DNA of 64,000 nt from JAVVEG01 sp032251455 (GCA_032251455.1 JAVVEG010000004.1:62001-126000); one strand, 5' to 3'. Shown: positions 45,492 through 54,114, counted from the stretch's first letter. The notes: generated by a model from the sequence alone, not told the origin. Made by a program: numbers and translations.

Positions 45492-46244
45492 TTAAACTGC
45501 CGTCTGCTGATCACACCAGGCCTGCGCTGCCGCCAGGTCCAGTGCCCCTTCATAAATCGCGCGCCCGCTGATGGCGCCCATGATGCCCGCCCCGGTCGCT
45601 GTCTCTGCAACCGCCTGCAGGGCCTGGATATCTTCCATGCGGCTGACCCCTCCGGAAGCAATCACCGGGATATTGACCGCACGGGCCAGGGCCAGCGTGG
45701 CATCCACATTGACCCCCTGCATCATGCCATCCCGCGCAATGTCGGTATAGATGATGGCTTCCACCCCGTCATCGGCAAACCGCTGCGCCAGATCTACCAC
45801 ATTGATGCCAGAGACCTCGGCCCAGCCATCGGTGGCCACCCACCCGTCTTTGGCATCCAGGCCAACCAGGATATGGCCGGCAAAGTGTTTGCAGGCAGCC
45901 GTCACGAATGCCGGTTCCCGCACCGCCTGGGTACCGATGATGACGTAGCTGACCCCCATGTCCAGGTAATGGGCAATGGTATCGAGATTGCGGATGCCAC
46001 CCCCTATCTGCAGGGGCAACCGCGGACAGGCGGCAGCAATGGCCCTGACCACATCGCCGTTGACCGGCGCGCCGGCAAAAGCCCCATTGAGATCGACCAG
46101 ATGCAGGCGGCGGGCACCCTGTTGCTGCCAGTGCCTGGCGGTTTGTACCGGGTCCTCGGAAAACACCGTGGCGTCTTCCATCCGGCCCTGGCGCAGGCGT
46201 ACACACTGGCCATCTTTCAGATCTATTGCGGGAATTACCAGCAT
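45492..46244 (-). CDS. hisA: HisA, ProFAR isomerase
   Basis: This is a 250-residue TIM barrel that isomerises the aminoaldose ProFAR to the aminoketose PRFAR in histidine synthesis. The first catalytic Asp is in IPAIDLKDGQCVRL and the second in YTDIARDG. Phosphate loops GGGIRN and ASGGVSRM are present. It feeds HisF/HisH, encoded on either side. Spacers are 87 bases to hisH and 56 to hisF, so coupling is by transcription only. Confidence 0.96.
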   Translation of the reverse strand: MLVIPAIDLKDGQCVRLRQGRMEDATVFSEDPVQTARHWQQQGARRLHLVDLNGAFAGAPVNGDVVRAIAAACPRLPLQIGGGIRNLDTIAHYLDMGVSYVIIGTQAVREPAFVTAACKHFAGHILVGLDAKDGWVATDGWAEVSGINVVDLAQRFADDGVEAIIYTDIARDGMMQGVNVDATLALARAVNIPVIASGGVSRMEDIQALQAVAETATGAGIMGAISGRAIYEGALDLAAAQAWCDQQTAV

Positions 46245-46331
46245 TGTTGTTCAACCCTTTTGTGTCTTGTCTTGATCAGCCCTGCCGGAACCTGGCCTGT
46301 TAATGCATTCGTGTGACAGCAAACCGAGGCA

Positions 46332-47021
46332 TTAGCTGCAGCCATCCCAGCGCATGAAGTTGCTCAGCAACTGCAGGCCATTGTGCTGGCTTTTCTCGGG
46401 ATGGAATTGCACGGCAAACAGGTTCTCATAGCCCAGGGCTGCGGTAAAAATCCGGCCATAGTCGGTCTGGCCATAAACCTGGTCAGGGTTGGCCGGGTCG
46501 ACATAATAACTGTGTACAAAATAAAAACGGCTGCCATCCTTTATCTGTTGCCATAAGGGATGCGGCTTGACCTGCTGCACCTGGTTCCAGCCCATGTGTG
46601 GCACCTTGAGGATGTTGCCCTCAGCGTCCGTATAACCGGTAGGGTTTGCAGCGGAAACGGTCACTCCGTCACCACTCTCATGGTGAGCGAACAGCCTGAC
46701 CTTGCCGGCCACCATGCCCAGACAGGGCACTTCACCATTTTCCTCGCTGGACTCCATCAGTGCCTGCATGCCCACACAGATGGCCAGCACGGGCTTGCTG
46801 CGCACGGCCTGCAGCAGAATCTCATCTATGCCCAACCGGCGAATCTCGGCCATGCAGTCGCGGATGGCCCCAACTCCCGGAAAGATGATGCGATCAGCGG
46901 CCAGAATGGTGTCCGCATCTGCACTGATCTGCACTTGAGTGCCGGCATCGAGGCTTTCCACGGCCTTCGCCACGGAATGCAGATTGCCCATGCCGTAATC
47001 AATCACTGCGATTTTTTTCAT
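46332..47021 (-). CDS. hisH: HisH, glutamine amidotransferase subunit
   Basis: This is the 229-residue class I amidotransferase that hydrolyses glutamine and channels ammonia to HisF. The catalytic Cys is in LAICVGMQAL, and the His and Glu are in VQFHPEKSQ. The ATG at 47021 starts MKKIAVIDYGMGN; the open frame extends upstream over hisB sequence without a credible start. It follows hisB after 22 bases. Confidence 0.95.
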   Translation of the reverse strand: MKKIAVIDYGMGNLHSVAKAVESLDAGTQVQISADADTILAADRIIFPGVGAIRDCMAEIRRLGIDEILLQAVRSKPVLAICVGMQALMESSEENGEVPCLGMVAGKVRLFAHHESGDGVTVSAANPTGYTDAEGNILKVPHMGWNQVQQVKPHPLWQQIKDGSRFYFVHSYYVDPANPDQVYGQTDYGRIFTAALGYENLFAVQFHPEKSQHNGLQLLSNFMRWDGCS

Positions 47022-47043
47022 TGCACACGCTGCTGGTTCTGGT

Positions 47044-47640
47044 TCAAAGGCTGCCCTTGGTTGACGGAATGACATCGCTGCTGCGTGGGTCGATCTCCAT
47101 CGCCATCCGCAGTGCGCGTCCAAACGCCTTGAACACGGTCTCTACCTGATGGTGCGCGTTGTGCCCGCGCAGATTATCGATGTGCAGGGTAACCAGGGCA
47201 TGATTGACAAAGCCCTGGAAAAACTCATGGAACAGGTCCACATCGAAGCCACCCACCGCACCCCGGCTGAACGGAATGTGATACTCCAGGCCAGGACGGC
47301 CGGAGAAATCGATAACCACCCGGGACAGGGCTTCATCCAGCGGCACGTAAGCGTGCCCGTAGCGACGGATGCCCTTGCGGTCCAGAGCCTGGTTGAAGGC
47401 CTGGCCAAGAGTGATGCCGATATCTTCCACGGTGTGGTGTGCGTCTATTTCCAGGTCACCCTGGGCCTGAACGGTGATGTCGATCAGCCCGTGTCTGGCC
47501 ACCTGGTCCAGCATGTGCTCCAGAAACGGCAGGCCGGTAGTGGCTTGCAGACTGCCCTTGCCGTCGAGATCGACACTGACCTTGATCTGGGTCTCCCTGG
47601 TATTGCGCTCGACAGTGGCCTGTCTGGCTGACGTTGACAT
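47044..47640 (-). CDS. hisB: HisB, imidazoleglycerol-phosphate dehydratase
   Basis: This is a 198-residue monofunctional dehydratase. The metal-binding His clusters are visible in FLEHMLDQ, DAHHTVEDIGI and GHNAHHQVE. The N-terminal histidinol-phosphatase domain found in E. coli HisB is absent, so that step must be encoded elsewhere. The start at 47640 gives MSTSARQATVERNTRET, which fits the family. It is first in the hisBHAF run and divergent from the asmA-like gene. Confidence 0.95.
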   Translation of the reverse strand: MSTSARQATVERNTRETQIKVSVDLDGKGSLQATTGLPFLEHMLDQVARHGLIDITVQAQGDLEIDAHHTVEDIGITLGQAFNQALDRKGIRRYGHAYVPLDEALSRVVIDFSGRPGLEYHIPFSRGAVGGFDVDLFHEFFQGFVNHALVTLHIDNLRGHNAHHQVETVFKAFGRALRMAMEIDPRSSDVIPSTKGSL

Positions 47641-47736
47641 TAGGCTGTGTCCCTTGCTGGCAGGATGGATCGAATCAGGGCCGGCATTATAAAGGCTGCA
47701 GCAGGGCAAGGAAAGCGAAAGGATTGACGGCTTTGA

Positions 47737-47765
47737 TTGACGACAACGGACGGCTTGCCGACAAT
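47737..47765 (+). promoter_or_regulatory. Candidate sigma-70 promoter for the asmA-like gene
   Basis: TTGACG (47737-47742), a 17-base spacer and GACAAT (47760-47765) precede the ATG at 47798 by a suitable leader. The -35 box is near consensus and the -10 box matches at four of six positions. Confidence 0.45.
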
Positions 47766-47797
47766 AGCACCCAATCCCGATACGCAACCGGAGTCTC

Positions 47798-49930
47798 ATG
47801 AAAAAGCTTGTCAACTACCTGCTTGTTGCCCTGGCCGGTCTTGTTGTGGCTGCCGTGCTGGCCGTCCTCATTCTTTTTGTAGCGGTCGATCCCAACCGCT
47901 ACAAGCCTGCCCTTGCTGCCGTGTTCTCCGAACAGACCGGTCTTGACCTGAACATTGCCGGAGATATCAGCTGGAGTTTTCGTCCGGTTTTTGGCCTCAG
48001 TATTGCTGATGTGCGTCTGCGCAACCTCAGCAGCCCTCAGGAGTTGGCGTCTTTTTCCAGCGTCTCCCTGAAAGTGGCCCCGGCAAGCCTGCTCGCCGGC
48101 CCTCTGCGGATAGAAGAATTCATTGCCACCGATCTCAACATCAACTGGATAGTGGACAGCAACGGGCAGTCCAACTGGACCTTGCCGACCGCCAGCACCG
48201 GCTCACCAGGCCGCCAACAAACCCAGTCAACAGGCTCTGCTCAAGCTCAGCCCCAGGGACAAGGACAGACTGAAGCCTCCGAAATAGATGCTGAGATTCA
48301 ACTGATCAGCCTGCAAAATGCCCGCATCAGCATTCAGGATGCCAGCCGTAAGCTGAACACCACCATCGAGAACCTGAGCCTGGTCAGCAGCAATACCAAC
48401 TTCTCCAATCGTCCCTTCCCGGTGGAGATTTCCTTCCGCCTGCTCGACAATGCCAGCGCGCGTGAACTGCCCATGACCCTGAGCAGCCTGGCCGCCATCG
48501 ACCTGAATGCCGGCAGCGTGTCCCTGAATGAGCTGGAGTTCAACCTGAGTCCCTTGCTGCTCAACGGCACTATCACAATCAGTGACTTCAATGGCGATAT
48601 GAGCTGGCAGGGCGCAGTGCAGGCCAGGCCGTTCAATCTGGCGCATTTTCTGGAGAATTTCAGCCCCCCGGACAGTCAGAACCCGATCCCCGGCAGTCTG
48701 GCTGAGGAAGGTCTGTTCGCCCTGAGCGCCCGCTTCAATGGGGACAGCAATGGTATTTCCGTGCCCGAGCTTGCCCTGCACCTGGACCAGATGCAGGTGC
48801 GCACCGATATCGAATACCGCTATGCCACCCCCAGCCAGAAACCACGCCTGGCCTATACCCTGACCGCCAATGCGCTGGACCTGAACGCCTTTACTGCCAG
48901 CAATGACGACACGGTAACAAGCTCAGTCCAGGATCAGGATCAGGATCAGGATCAACTGCAGAGCCAGGAACAGACCCAGCAACAAGCTCTTGCGCCTGTT
49001 ACCTCAGCTACCTCAGCAGCAAGCACGCCGCCAACCAGCATTCCGGTTGAATTGCTGAACAGCATCAATATCATTGGCACTCACTCCATCGAGTCCCTGG
49101 CCATCGCTGGCCTGAACCTCGGACAGATCGATCTGCGCCTGGGTCTGGAAAATGGCCTGCTTGACCTGGAAACCCAGCCGGTCGACTTTTATGACGGCCA
49201 GTTGGCCGCCCTGCTGCAACTGGATATCCGCCCCCGGCAACCCCTGGCGACTGTCACCCTGGCCATGGAAAACGTCAACCTGCCGGCGTTGGCCACAGAC
49301 CTGCCTCTTGCCGGCTTTGCCAGCGGTCGCCTGAATATTGCCTCGCAGCATGAGCTGCAGGGCTACACCACAGACCAGATGCTGGCCTCGATCAAGGGCA
49401 GCAGCAGTTTCAACATCAGCGAAAACTCGGTCGATATCAGCCTGATCAAACAGGTATTCGGTGCCATTTCCGCCCTCAGCCCCAGTGGTGACATGGCTCA
49501 GGACTGGCCCGATACCATCAGCTTCAGCAATCTCAGTGGCTCTTTGCAATTGAGCGAGGGGCTGGCCAGTGGCCAGGCGCTGGCCCTGCGCCTGGACAAC
49601 CTGGATGTGGCTGGCAATGGCGGCATCGATCTGGCGGCGGGCAGTTTTGATTATGCTATCGATGTTACCGTGCTGGGCGAGCCGGCAGTGCAGACCATCC
49701 GTCTCAACCCCACTTACCAGGGCATCGCCTGGCCGATCACTTGTGCTGCCGAGTTCAGTGCCGCACCCAGTCAATACTGCGGGCCGAATTTTGAGGCAGT
49801 CCGCACCCTGTTTGCCCAGATTGGCAGAAATGAGGTGCAACGCCGGGTGGAAGAGACTGTGTCCGACAACGTGCCCGCAGAGCTGCAGGATACAACCCGG
49901 GGCCTGCTGCGCAATCTGTTCCGCCGCTGA
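47798..49930 (+). CDS. asmA: AsmA family protein
   Basis: This is a 710-residue envelope protein. A single N-terminal membrane segment (about 5-30) is followed by the AsmA N-terminal hallmark DPNRYKPALAAVFSEQTGLDLNIAG. Long beta-rich regions follow, with the conserved C-terminal AsmA_2-like domain (from about 440). AsmA-like proteins are linked to phospholipid transport or outer-membrane assembly. Two Gln-rich linkers break the protein (about 130-160 and 370-405), the second encoded by a hexanucleotide repeat. It is followed within 12 bases by mutY. Confidence 0.9.
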   Translation: MKKLVNYLLVALAGLVVAAVLAVLILFVAVDPNRYKPALAAVFSEQTGLDLNIAGDISWSFRPVFGLSIADVRLRNLSSPQELASFSSVSLKVAPASLLAGPLRIEEFIATDLNINWIVDSNGQSNWTLPTASTGSPGRQQTQSTGSAQAQPQGQGQTEASEIDAEIQLISLQNARISIQDASRKLNTTIENLSLVSSNTNFSNRPFPVEISFRLLDNASARELPMTLSSLAAIDLNAGSVSLNELEFNLSPLLLNGTITISDFNGDMSWQGAVQARPFNLAHFLENFSPPDSQNPIPGSLAEEGLFALSARFNGDSNGISVPELALHLDQMQVRTDIEYRYATPSQKPRLAYTLTANALDLNAFTASNDDTVTSSVQDQDQDQDQLQSQEQTQQQALAPVTSATSAASTPPTSIPVELLNSINIIGTHSIESLAIAGLNLGQIDLRLGLENGLLDLETQPVDFYDGQLAALLQLDIRPRQPLATVTLAMENVNLPALATDLPLAGFASGRLNIASQHELQGYTTDQMLASIKGSSSFNISENSVDISLIKQVFGAISALSPSGDMAQDWPDTISFSNLSGSLQLSEGLASGQALALRLDNLDVAGNGGIDLAAGSFDYAIDVTVLGEPAVQTIRLNPTYQGIAWPITCAAEFSAAPSQYCGPNFEAVRTLFAQIGRNEVQRRVEETVSDNVPAELQDTTRGLLRNLFRR
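48931..48954 (+). repeat. GGATCA hexanucleotide repeat, four copies
   Basis: Four perfect GGATCA units inside the asmA-like gene encode DQDQDQDQ in a Gln-rich linker. A change of copy number would keep the frame and only alter linker length. Confidence 0.9.
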
Positions 49931-49942
49931 TTGCCAGTCATC

Positions 49943-51022
49943 ATGACACACGCTGATTTTGCCACCACCGTACTGCGCTGGTTCCATCGACATGGCCGCC
50001 ACCACCTGCCCTGGCAGCAGAACCCCACCCCTTATCAGGTCTGGGTGTCCGAGATCATGCTGCAGCAGACCCAGGTAGCCACCGTCATTCCCTACTTCGA
50101 GCGCTTCATGGCCAGGTTCCCCACCATCGACACCCTGGCACAGGCTGCTGTCGATGAGGTGCTGCATTTATGGACCGGGCTTGGCTACTATGCCAGGGCC
50201 CGCAACCTGCATCAGTGCGCACAGATTCTCTGGCAACACCACCAGGGGAGCTTCCCGACCACTGTGAGCGCACTTGCAGAACTGCCCGGTATCGGCCAAT
50301 CCACCGCGGGCGCGATTCTCAGCCTGGGGCTGAAACAGCACGCCAGCATTCTTGACGGCAATGTCAAACGGGTGCTCTGTCGCCATTTCGCCATCTCCGG
50401 CTGGCCGGAACGCAGCGAGGTCAAACGCCGCCTGTGGGCTCTGGCCGAAGAGCTGACGCCAAACCGGGAGTTCGCTGCCTACAACCAGGCCATGATGGAT
50501 CTTGGCGCCACTGTCTGCACCCGCAGCAAACCCGCCTGTGCACGCTGCCCGGTGCAGGACAGTTGTGCCGCCCGGCGCCAGCAGCGGATTGCGGATTTCC
50601 CGGAAAAAAAGCCGAGCCGGCAGATACCGGTACGCACCACGTTGATGTTGTTATGCGTGGACCACAGCGAAACGCCAAGCCGTGTACTGCTGGAAAAACG
50701 TCCCTCTGTGGGTATCTGGGGTGGCCTGTGGAGCCTGCCCGAATGCGCAGACACCGCAGCCATGGAGCAGTTCTGTCAGCAATTTCAGGGTCTGGAACCT
50801 GCCCGCCGACAAACCTGGCCACCGCTGCGCCATACCTTCAGCCACTTTCATCTGGAAATCGAGCCACTGGAAATTCCCGCCATGGTGTCCCGCTGTGGCA
50901 TCATGGATGCCAGCCGCTGGTTATGGTATCCAGTGGATAATTCACTCGCCGTGGGCCTGGCAGCACCGGTCAAAAACCTGTTGCTGCAGCTTGCCACCAC
51001 CCGCAAGGAACCCGAATCATGA
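49943..51022 (+). CDS. mutY: MutY, adenine DNA glycosylase
   Basis: This is a 359-residue base-excision repair enzyme that removes adenine mispaired with 8-oxoguanine. Catalytic Glu37 is in VSEIMLQQTQV, Asp138 is in LDGNVKRVL, and the 4Fe-4S ligands are Cys192, 199, 202 and 208 in the CX6CX2CX5C spacing. The C-terminal NUDIX-like domain that reads 8-oxoG follows. I used the ATG at 49943; the frame also opens with a TTG at 49931. The stop overlaps yggX (ATGA). Confidence 0.96.
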   Translation: MTHADFATTVLRWFHRHGRHHLPWQQNPTPYQVWVSEIMLQQTQVATVIPYFERFMARFPTIDTLAQAAVDEVLHLWTGLGYYARARNLHQCAQILWQHHQGSFPTTVSALAELPGIGQSTAGAILSLGLKQHASILDGNVKRVLCRHFAISGWPERSEVKRRLWALAEELTPNREFAAYNQAMMDLGATVCTRSKPACARCPVQDSCAARRQQRIADFPEKKPSRQIPVRTTLMLLCVDHSETPSRVLLEKRPSVGIWGGLWSLPECADTAAMEQFCQQFQGLEPARRQTWPPLRHTFSHFHLEIEPLEIPAMVSRCGIMDASRWLWYPVDNSLAVGLAAPVKNLLLQLATTRKEPES

Positions 51023-51288
51023 GCCGACTGGTTTTCTGTCGAAAATATCAACAAGAACTTCCCGGCCTGCCGCAGCCGCCTTTCCCGGGCGACAAGGGCA
51101 GGGAGATCTACGACAACGTCTCCCTGCAGGCCTGGCAGGACTGGCAAAAAGAGCAGGTGATGCTGATCAACGAGAAGCATCTGAGCATGGCCTCGGCCGA
51201 GGATCGCAAGTTCCTGCAGGAGCAGATGGACCGCTTCCTGAGCAACCAGCAGCATGAACGCGCCAGCGGCTATGTGCCGCCGGATTGA
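51019..51288 (+). CDS. yggX: YggX, iron trafficking / Fe-S protection protein
   Basis: This is an 89-residue protein matching YggX over its length: VFCRKYQQELPGL with the conserved Cys at the N terminus, then FPGDKGREIYDNVS, LINEKHLSM and a C-terminal GYVPPD. YggX protects Fe-S proteins from oxidation and is usually coupled to mutY, itself an Fe-S enzyme. The start overlaps the mutY stop, and the 3' end overlaps convergent nhaA by 19 bases. Confidence 0.95.
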   Translation: MSRLVFCRKYQQELPGLPQPPFPGDKGREIYDNVSLQAWQDWQKEQVMLINEKHLSMASAEDRKFLQEQMDRFLSNQQHERASGYVPPD

Positions 51289-52481
51289 TCGGCCTTGGCC
51301 TTGCGGTCAGGGCGGGCAGGCACCAGCCAGCGCAGCACTGCATAACCGGCCAGGCCCGACAGCAACGAACCCGCCAGAATCCCCAGACGATCATTCACCT
51401 GGAAATCCAGACTGCCTTGCACGAAGGCCAGCGAGCCAATGAAAAGGCTCATGGTGAAGCCAATGCCACACAACAGGGATACCCCGTAAATATGTCCCCA
51501 CCCGGCGCCCTGCGGCAGTCGCGCCAGGCCCAGCTTGACCGTAACCCAGCTGAAACCGACGATACCTATCTGTTTACCCAGGAAAAGACCGGCCGTAATC
51601 CCCAGGGGGACCGGCTGCAGAAAAGAAGCCAGGGTCAGACCGGCAAAGGAGACGCCGGTATTGGCAAAGGCAAACAGCGGCAGAATGCCAAAGGCAACCG
51701 TCGGCTGAAGATCGTGCTCCAGTCTTTCCAGTTGGGTTTCGCTTTCGCCCTCCTCTTTCCGAAAAGGAATGAACATGGCCGCCAGCACACCTGCCAGCGT
51801 GGCATGCACGCCTGATTTCAATACGGCCCCCCAAAGCACTACCGTCAGCAACATGTATGGCGTCAGGCGCAGCACTCCTTTGCGGTTAAGCAGTGACAGC
51901 AAGGCAATGGACACCGCAGCAACCACGAGCGAGATCAGCGAAAGCTCGGCTGTGTAAAAAATCGCAATGATTACCACGGCGCCAAGATCATCGGCAATGG
52001 CCAAGGTCATCAAAAAGATTTTGAGCGAAGCCGGGACCCTGTCACCCAGGAGGGCGAGCACTCCCAGGGCAAAGGCGATATCAGTGGCAGAAGGGATGGC
52101 CCAGCCTTTCATGGCGGCCGGGTCCCCCCAGTTGAACAAGGCATAAACCAGGGCCGGAACTATCATCCCGCCCACAGCGGCAACTACCGGCAACACGACT
52201 TGAGCTGGATTGGACAGCTCGCCAATCAGAGCTTCGCGCTTGATTTCCAGACCGATCAGAAAGAAGAAAATCGCCATCAAACCGTCATTGATCCAGAGCA
52301 GAATCGGTTTTTCGATCTGGAAATCCCCGAGACGCACTTCAAAGGGTATGTCCAGCAGGGCATCGTAATACATCTGCAGCGGCGAGTTGACCACCAGCAT
52401 CGCCAGCAAGGTGGCCAGCACCAGAAGTATGCCGCCGGAGGCCTCGAACTGGAAAAATGCTTTGACTTTTTGCAAGACCAT
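51270..52481 (-). CDS. nhaA: NhaA, Na+/H+ antiporter
   Basis: This is a 403-residue inner-membrane antiporter exchanging two protons in for one sodium out. About 12 membrane segments are visible. The ion-binding Asp residues lie in ATDIAFALG and in the AIADDLGAVV pair, matching Asp133, Asp163 and Asp164 of E. coli NhaA. The N-terminal FFQFEASGGILL and NDGLMAIFFFLIGLEIKRE segments are standard. It fits a salt-exposed habitat. No NhaR regulator is adjacent. Confidence 0.96.
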   Translation of the reverse strand: MVLQKVKAFFQFEASGGILLVLATLLAMLVVNSPLQMYYDALLDIPFEVRLGDFQIEKPILLWINDGLMAIFFFLIGLEIKREALIGELSNPAQVVLPVVAAVGGMIVPALVYALFNWGDPAAMKGWAIPSATDIAFALGVLALLGDRVPASLKIFLMTLAIADDLGAVVIIAIFYTAELSLISLVVAAVSIALLSLLNRKGVLRLTPYMLLTVVLWGAVLKSGVHATLAGVLAAMFIPFRKEEGESETQLERLEHDLQPTVAFGILPLFAFANTGVSFAGLTLASFLQPVPLGITAGLFLGKQIGIVGFSWVTVKLGLARLPQGAGWGHIYGVSLLCGIGFTMSLFIGSLAFVQGSLDFQVNDRLGILAGSLLSGLAGYAVLRWLVPARPDRKAKADQSGGT

Positions 52482-52599
52482 GTCTGCCGGACCTCTTCAT
52501 AACCAGGGTACAAACCGCGATATTTTCGCAACATGCCACGGATGCAGACAAGAAAAACCGTAGCATGAGTCAATTTAGTTGCTGTTGGCGGCCCCCCGC

Positions 52600-52628
52600 T
52601 TGACTCAGCCGATGTCTCCGGGTTTAAT
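52600..52628 (+). promoter_or_regulatory. Promoter of tRNA-Phe
   Basis: TTGACT (52600-52605), a 17-base spacer and TTTAAT (52623-52628) are followed by a G+C-rich start region (GCGCC). That is typical for stable RNA promoters under stringent control. The tRNA begins about 38 bases after the expected start. Confidence 0.7.
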
Positions 52629-52673
52629 ACGCGCCTTGTCGTTCTGAACCACGCTTCAGGACCCTCGCAGTAT

Positions 52674-52749
52674 GCCCAGATAGCTCAGTCGGTAGAGCAG
52701 AGGATTGAAAATCCTCGTGTCGGTGGTTCGATTCCGCCTCTGGGCACCA
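52674..52749 (+). tRNA. tRNA-Phe (anticodon GAA)
   Basis: This is a 76-base tRNA with CCA encoded. The acceptor arms GCCCAGA and TCTGGGC pair fully, and the anticodon stem GAGGA/TCCTC holds a TTGAAAA loop with GAA at 52707-52709. The T arm contains GGTTCGATTCC. The three genes after it are more A+T-rich than the surroundings, as often seen at tRNA-linked insertions, but I found no repeat of the tRNA 3' end nearby. Confidence 0.97.
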
Positions 52750-52839
52750 TTTAAAACCAGTCTGGGCTCTACCCCATTAACGGGGGATAGCACTCATTAA
52801 CCCCTTGAAAGTAGTACAGAAACAGATATTGCCAGTGTA

Positions 52840-53322
52840 TTAATCTGGCGTTGTCGATTTGGTAACGCTGGATCCTTGCAGCACTTCTCTAAAATCTATT
52901 GGCAAATAGAGCCCACGGAAATCTGTTCGACAAATACTGTCCTCGATAATGAACCTGAAGTCATCATAGACCAGCGACAGCAACTCATGTGTATATTCTT
53001 CTGCCACAGGGCTCTTTAACTTGATGTCTTCGACTATAAGAATGAGCAGCCTAATCTCCAGCTCGCAACGAAAGACCTCAGCCTCTTCACATCTAGATTT
53101 TAGATCAAAATCAGGGTGCTGATGGTCTGATATACGAATATAAACGGTAATTCGAATATCCATATAGTCATCCTTGCCATATTCTAGCTTGAGCTCTTCA
53201 TCACTGACCGACAGGCTAAGCTGAACTGCCATTTGTTCCGGCCGCTCATTTAGCTGTTCCATTTTGAACGATGTTATAGACTTTCTTTCAAGTCTGGTTT
53301 TATCCATAAATGCGGCTTTCAT
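52840..53322 (-). CDS. SecB-like chaperone of a putative TAC module
   Basis: This is a 160-residue acidic protein. Its order of alternating beta-rich segments (AVQLSLSVS, YMDIRITVYIRI, VFRCELEIRLLILIVE) and the end HELLSLVYDDFRFIIEDSI...FRGLYLPIDFREVL parallel canonical SecB (LYPYARETVDSL...FPALMLSPVNFDSIY, at 38150 in this window). Identity is low. The start overlaps the HicB stop (ATGA). SecB-like proteins of TAC modules protect the antitoxin from degradation and aid toxin neutralisation; that role is inferred here from context and the weak match. It is last in the operon, and nothing on the minus strand follows closely. Confidence 0.65.
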   Translation of the reverse strand: MKAAFMDKTRLERKSITSFKMEQLNERPEQMAVQLSLSVSDEELKLEYGKDDYMDIRITVYIRISDHQHPDFDLKSRCEEAEVFRCELEIRLLILIVEDIKLKSPVAEEYTHELLSLVYDDFRFIIEDSICRTDFRGLYLPIDFREVLQGSSVTKSTTPD

Positions 53323-53831
53323 TGCACCATCGTCTCTTTGCCCCCGCGCTTACTCGCGCCCTCAGAGCTATGAATAAGGTAAGGCCTCGTGACAGAATAA
53401 GGACTAGTAGACTGAACGCCCTGTCCTTCCATATCAAAGTGGTAGAAATAACTCACGTGCTCATGGGTATGATTGTGAATCACCTTTCGCTGCCTATTGG
53501 CATCCACAAATTGTTCGCACGCAAGTACAACAACTGCGTTTAATTTACAGCCATCTTCTGCTGCGCGATAAGCCAGTTTTTTATGTAGATCAGAACTCAT
53601 CCGCACATTGAACGAGCCCGTAAATGGCTTCTCTGGCTCTTTTCCAATTCCTTCGCAAGTTTCAATGTACTCATCGATCGCATTTTCAAAGCACTTTTTA
53701 AGCTCAGGAAGCGTGCTTCCCTGATAATAGACAGAGTCAGCAAGGAACATTACTTTGCCATATAAAACACCGGCTTCGAGATCGTGCTCAATCGAGCCGA
53801 TATAACCTTTATGCGATAAAGTGTCGGTCAC
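53319..53831 (-). CDS. hicB: HicB-family antitoxin with long C-terminal extension
   Basis: This is a 170-residue protein. Residues 8-65 read as the HicB RNase-H-like fold (GYIGSIEHDLEAGVLYGKV). Residues 66-110 form the usual ribbon-helix-helix-like DNA-binding tail with FTGSFNVRMSSDLHKKLAYRAAEDG. A further 58 residues (113-170) include an aromatic-rich HVSYFYHF patch, not expected in HicB antitoxins of this type, which are about 110 residues long. The extension could be a chaperone-addiction segment recognised by the SecB-like product. The GTG start overlaps the HicA stop (GTGA), and the stop overlaps the SecB-like start. HicB proteins repress their own operon. Confidence 0.8.
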   Translation of the reverse strand: MTDTLSHKGYIGSIEHDLEAGVLYGKVMFLADSVYYQGSTLPELKKCFENAIDEYIETCEGIGKEPEKPFTGSFNVRMSSDLHKKLAYRAAEDGCKLNAVVVLACEQFVDANRQRKVIHNHTHEHVSYFYHFDMEGQGVQSTSPYSVTRPYLIHSSEGASKRGGKETMVQ

Positions 53832-54112
53832 TTTAATTCCCCTGTTTCGTATAATTTGGATACCAAGTCACGCCTTGCACCTGCTGGCACTTCATCGCCA
53901 GGATGAGGGCGGTGGAAATGGTGAATTCGATTAGTAATAGGGTGAACAAACTTAGTACTAGCACCACCGCCTGTAGCATTGCGTTGCTCATATCCAAGAT
54001 GTTTTAAAAGGGCGCAAAGCTCACGCCATGTGAGGTTAGATTTTTTATTTTCTTTTAATTTTTCAAGTACTTTCTTACCTGCAGTCAAGTCTAATCCCCC
54101 AAGTTTCAGCAT
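53828..54112 (-). CDS. hicA: HicA-family toxin
   Basis: This is a 94-residue small basic protein. TWRELCALLKHLGYEQR is the first helix pair of a HicA double-stranded-RNA-binding-like fold, and the GGGASTKFVHP strand and HHFHRPHPGDEV motif follow. HicA toxins cleave or block mRNA. The classical GSH catalytic motif is replaced by GAS; the subfamily with FHRPHP usually has GSR at this place. The gene is first in the three-gene operon, the usual toxin-first order for hicAB. Activity is inferred, not shown. Confidence 0.8.
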   Translation of the reverse strand: MLKLGGLDLTAGKKVLEKLKENKKSNLTWRELCALLKHLGYEQRNATGGGASTKFVHPITNRIHHFHRPHPGDEVPAGARRDLVSKLYETGELK

Positions 54113-54114
54113 GC

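Noticed and set aside
52761..52790. CTACCCC...GGGGG-ATAG hairpin after tRNA-Phe as a terminator
   Set aside because: The stem is short with mismatches and there is no T-run after it.
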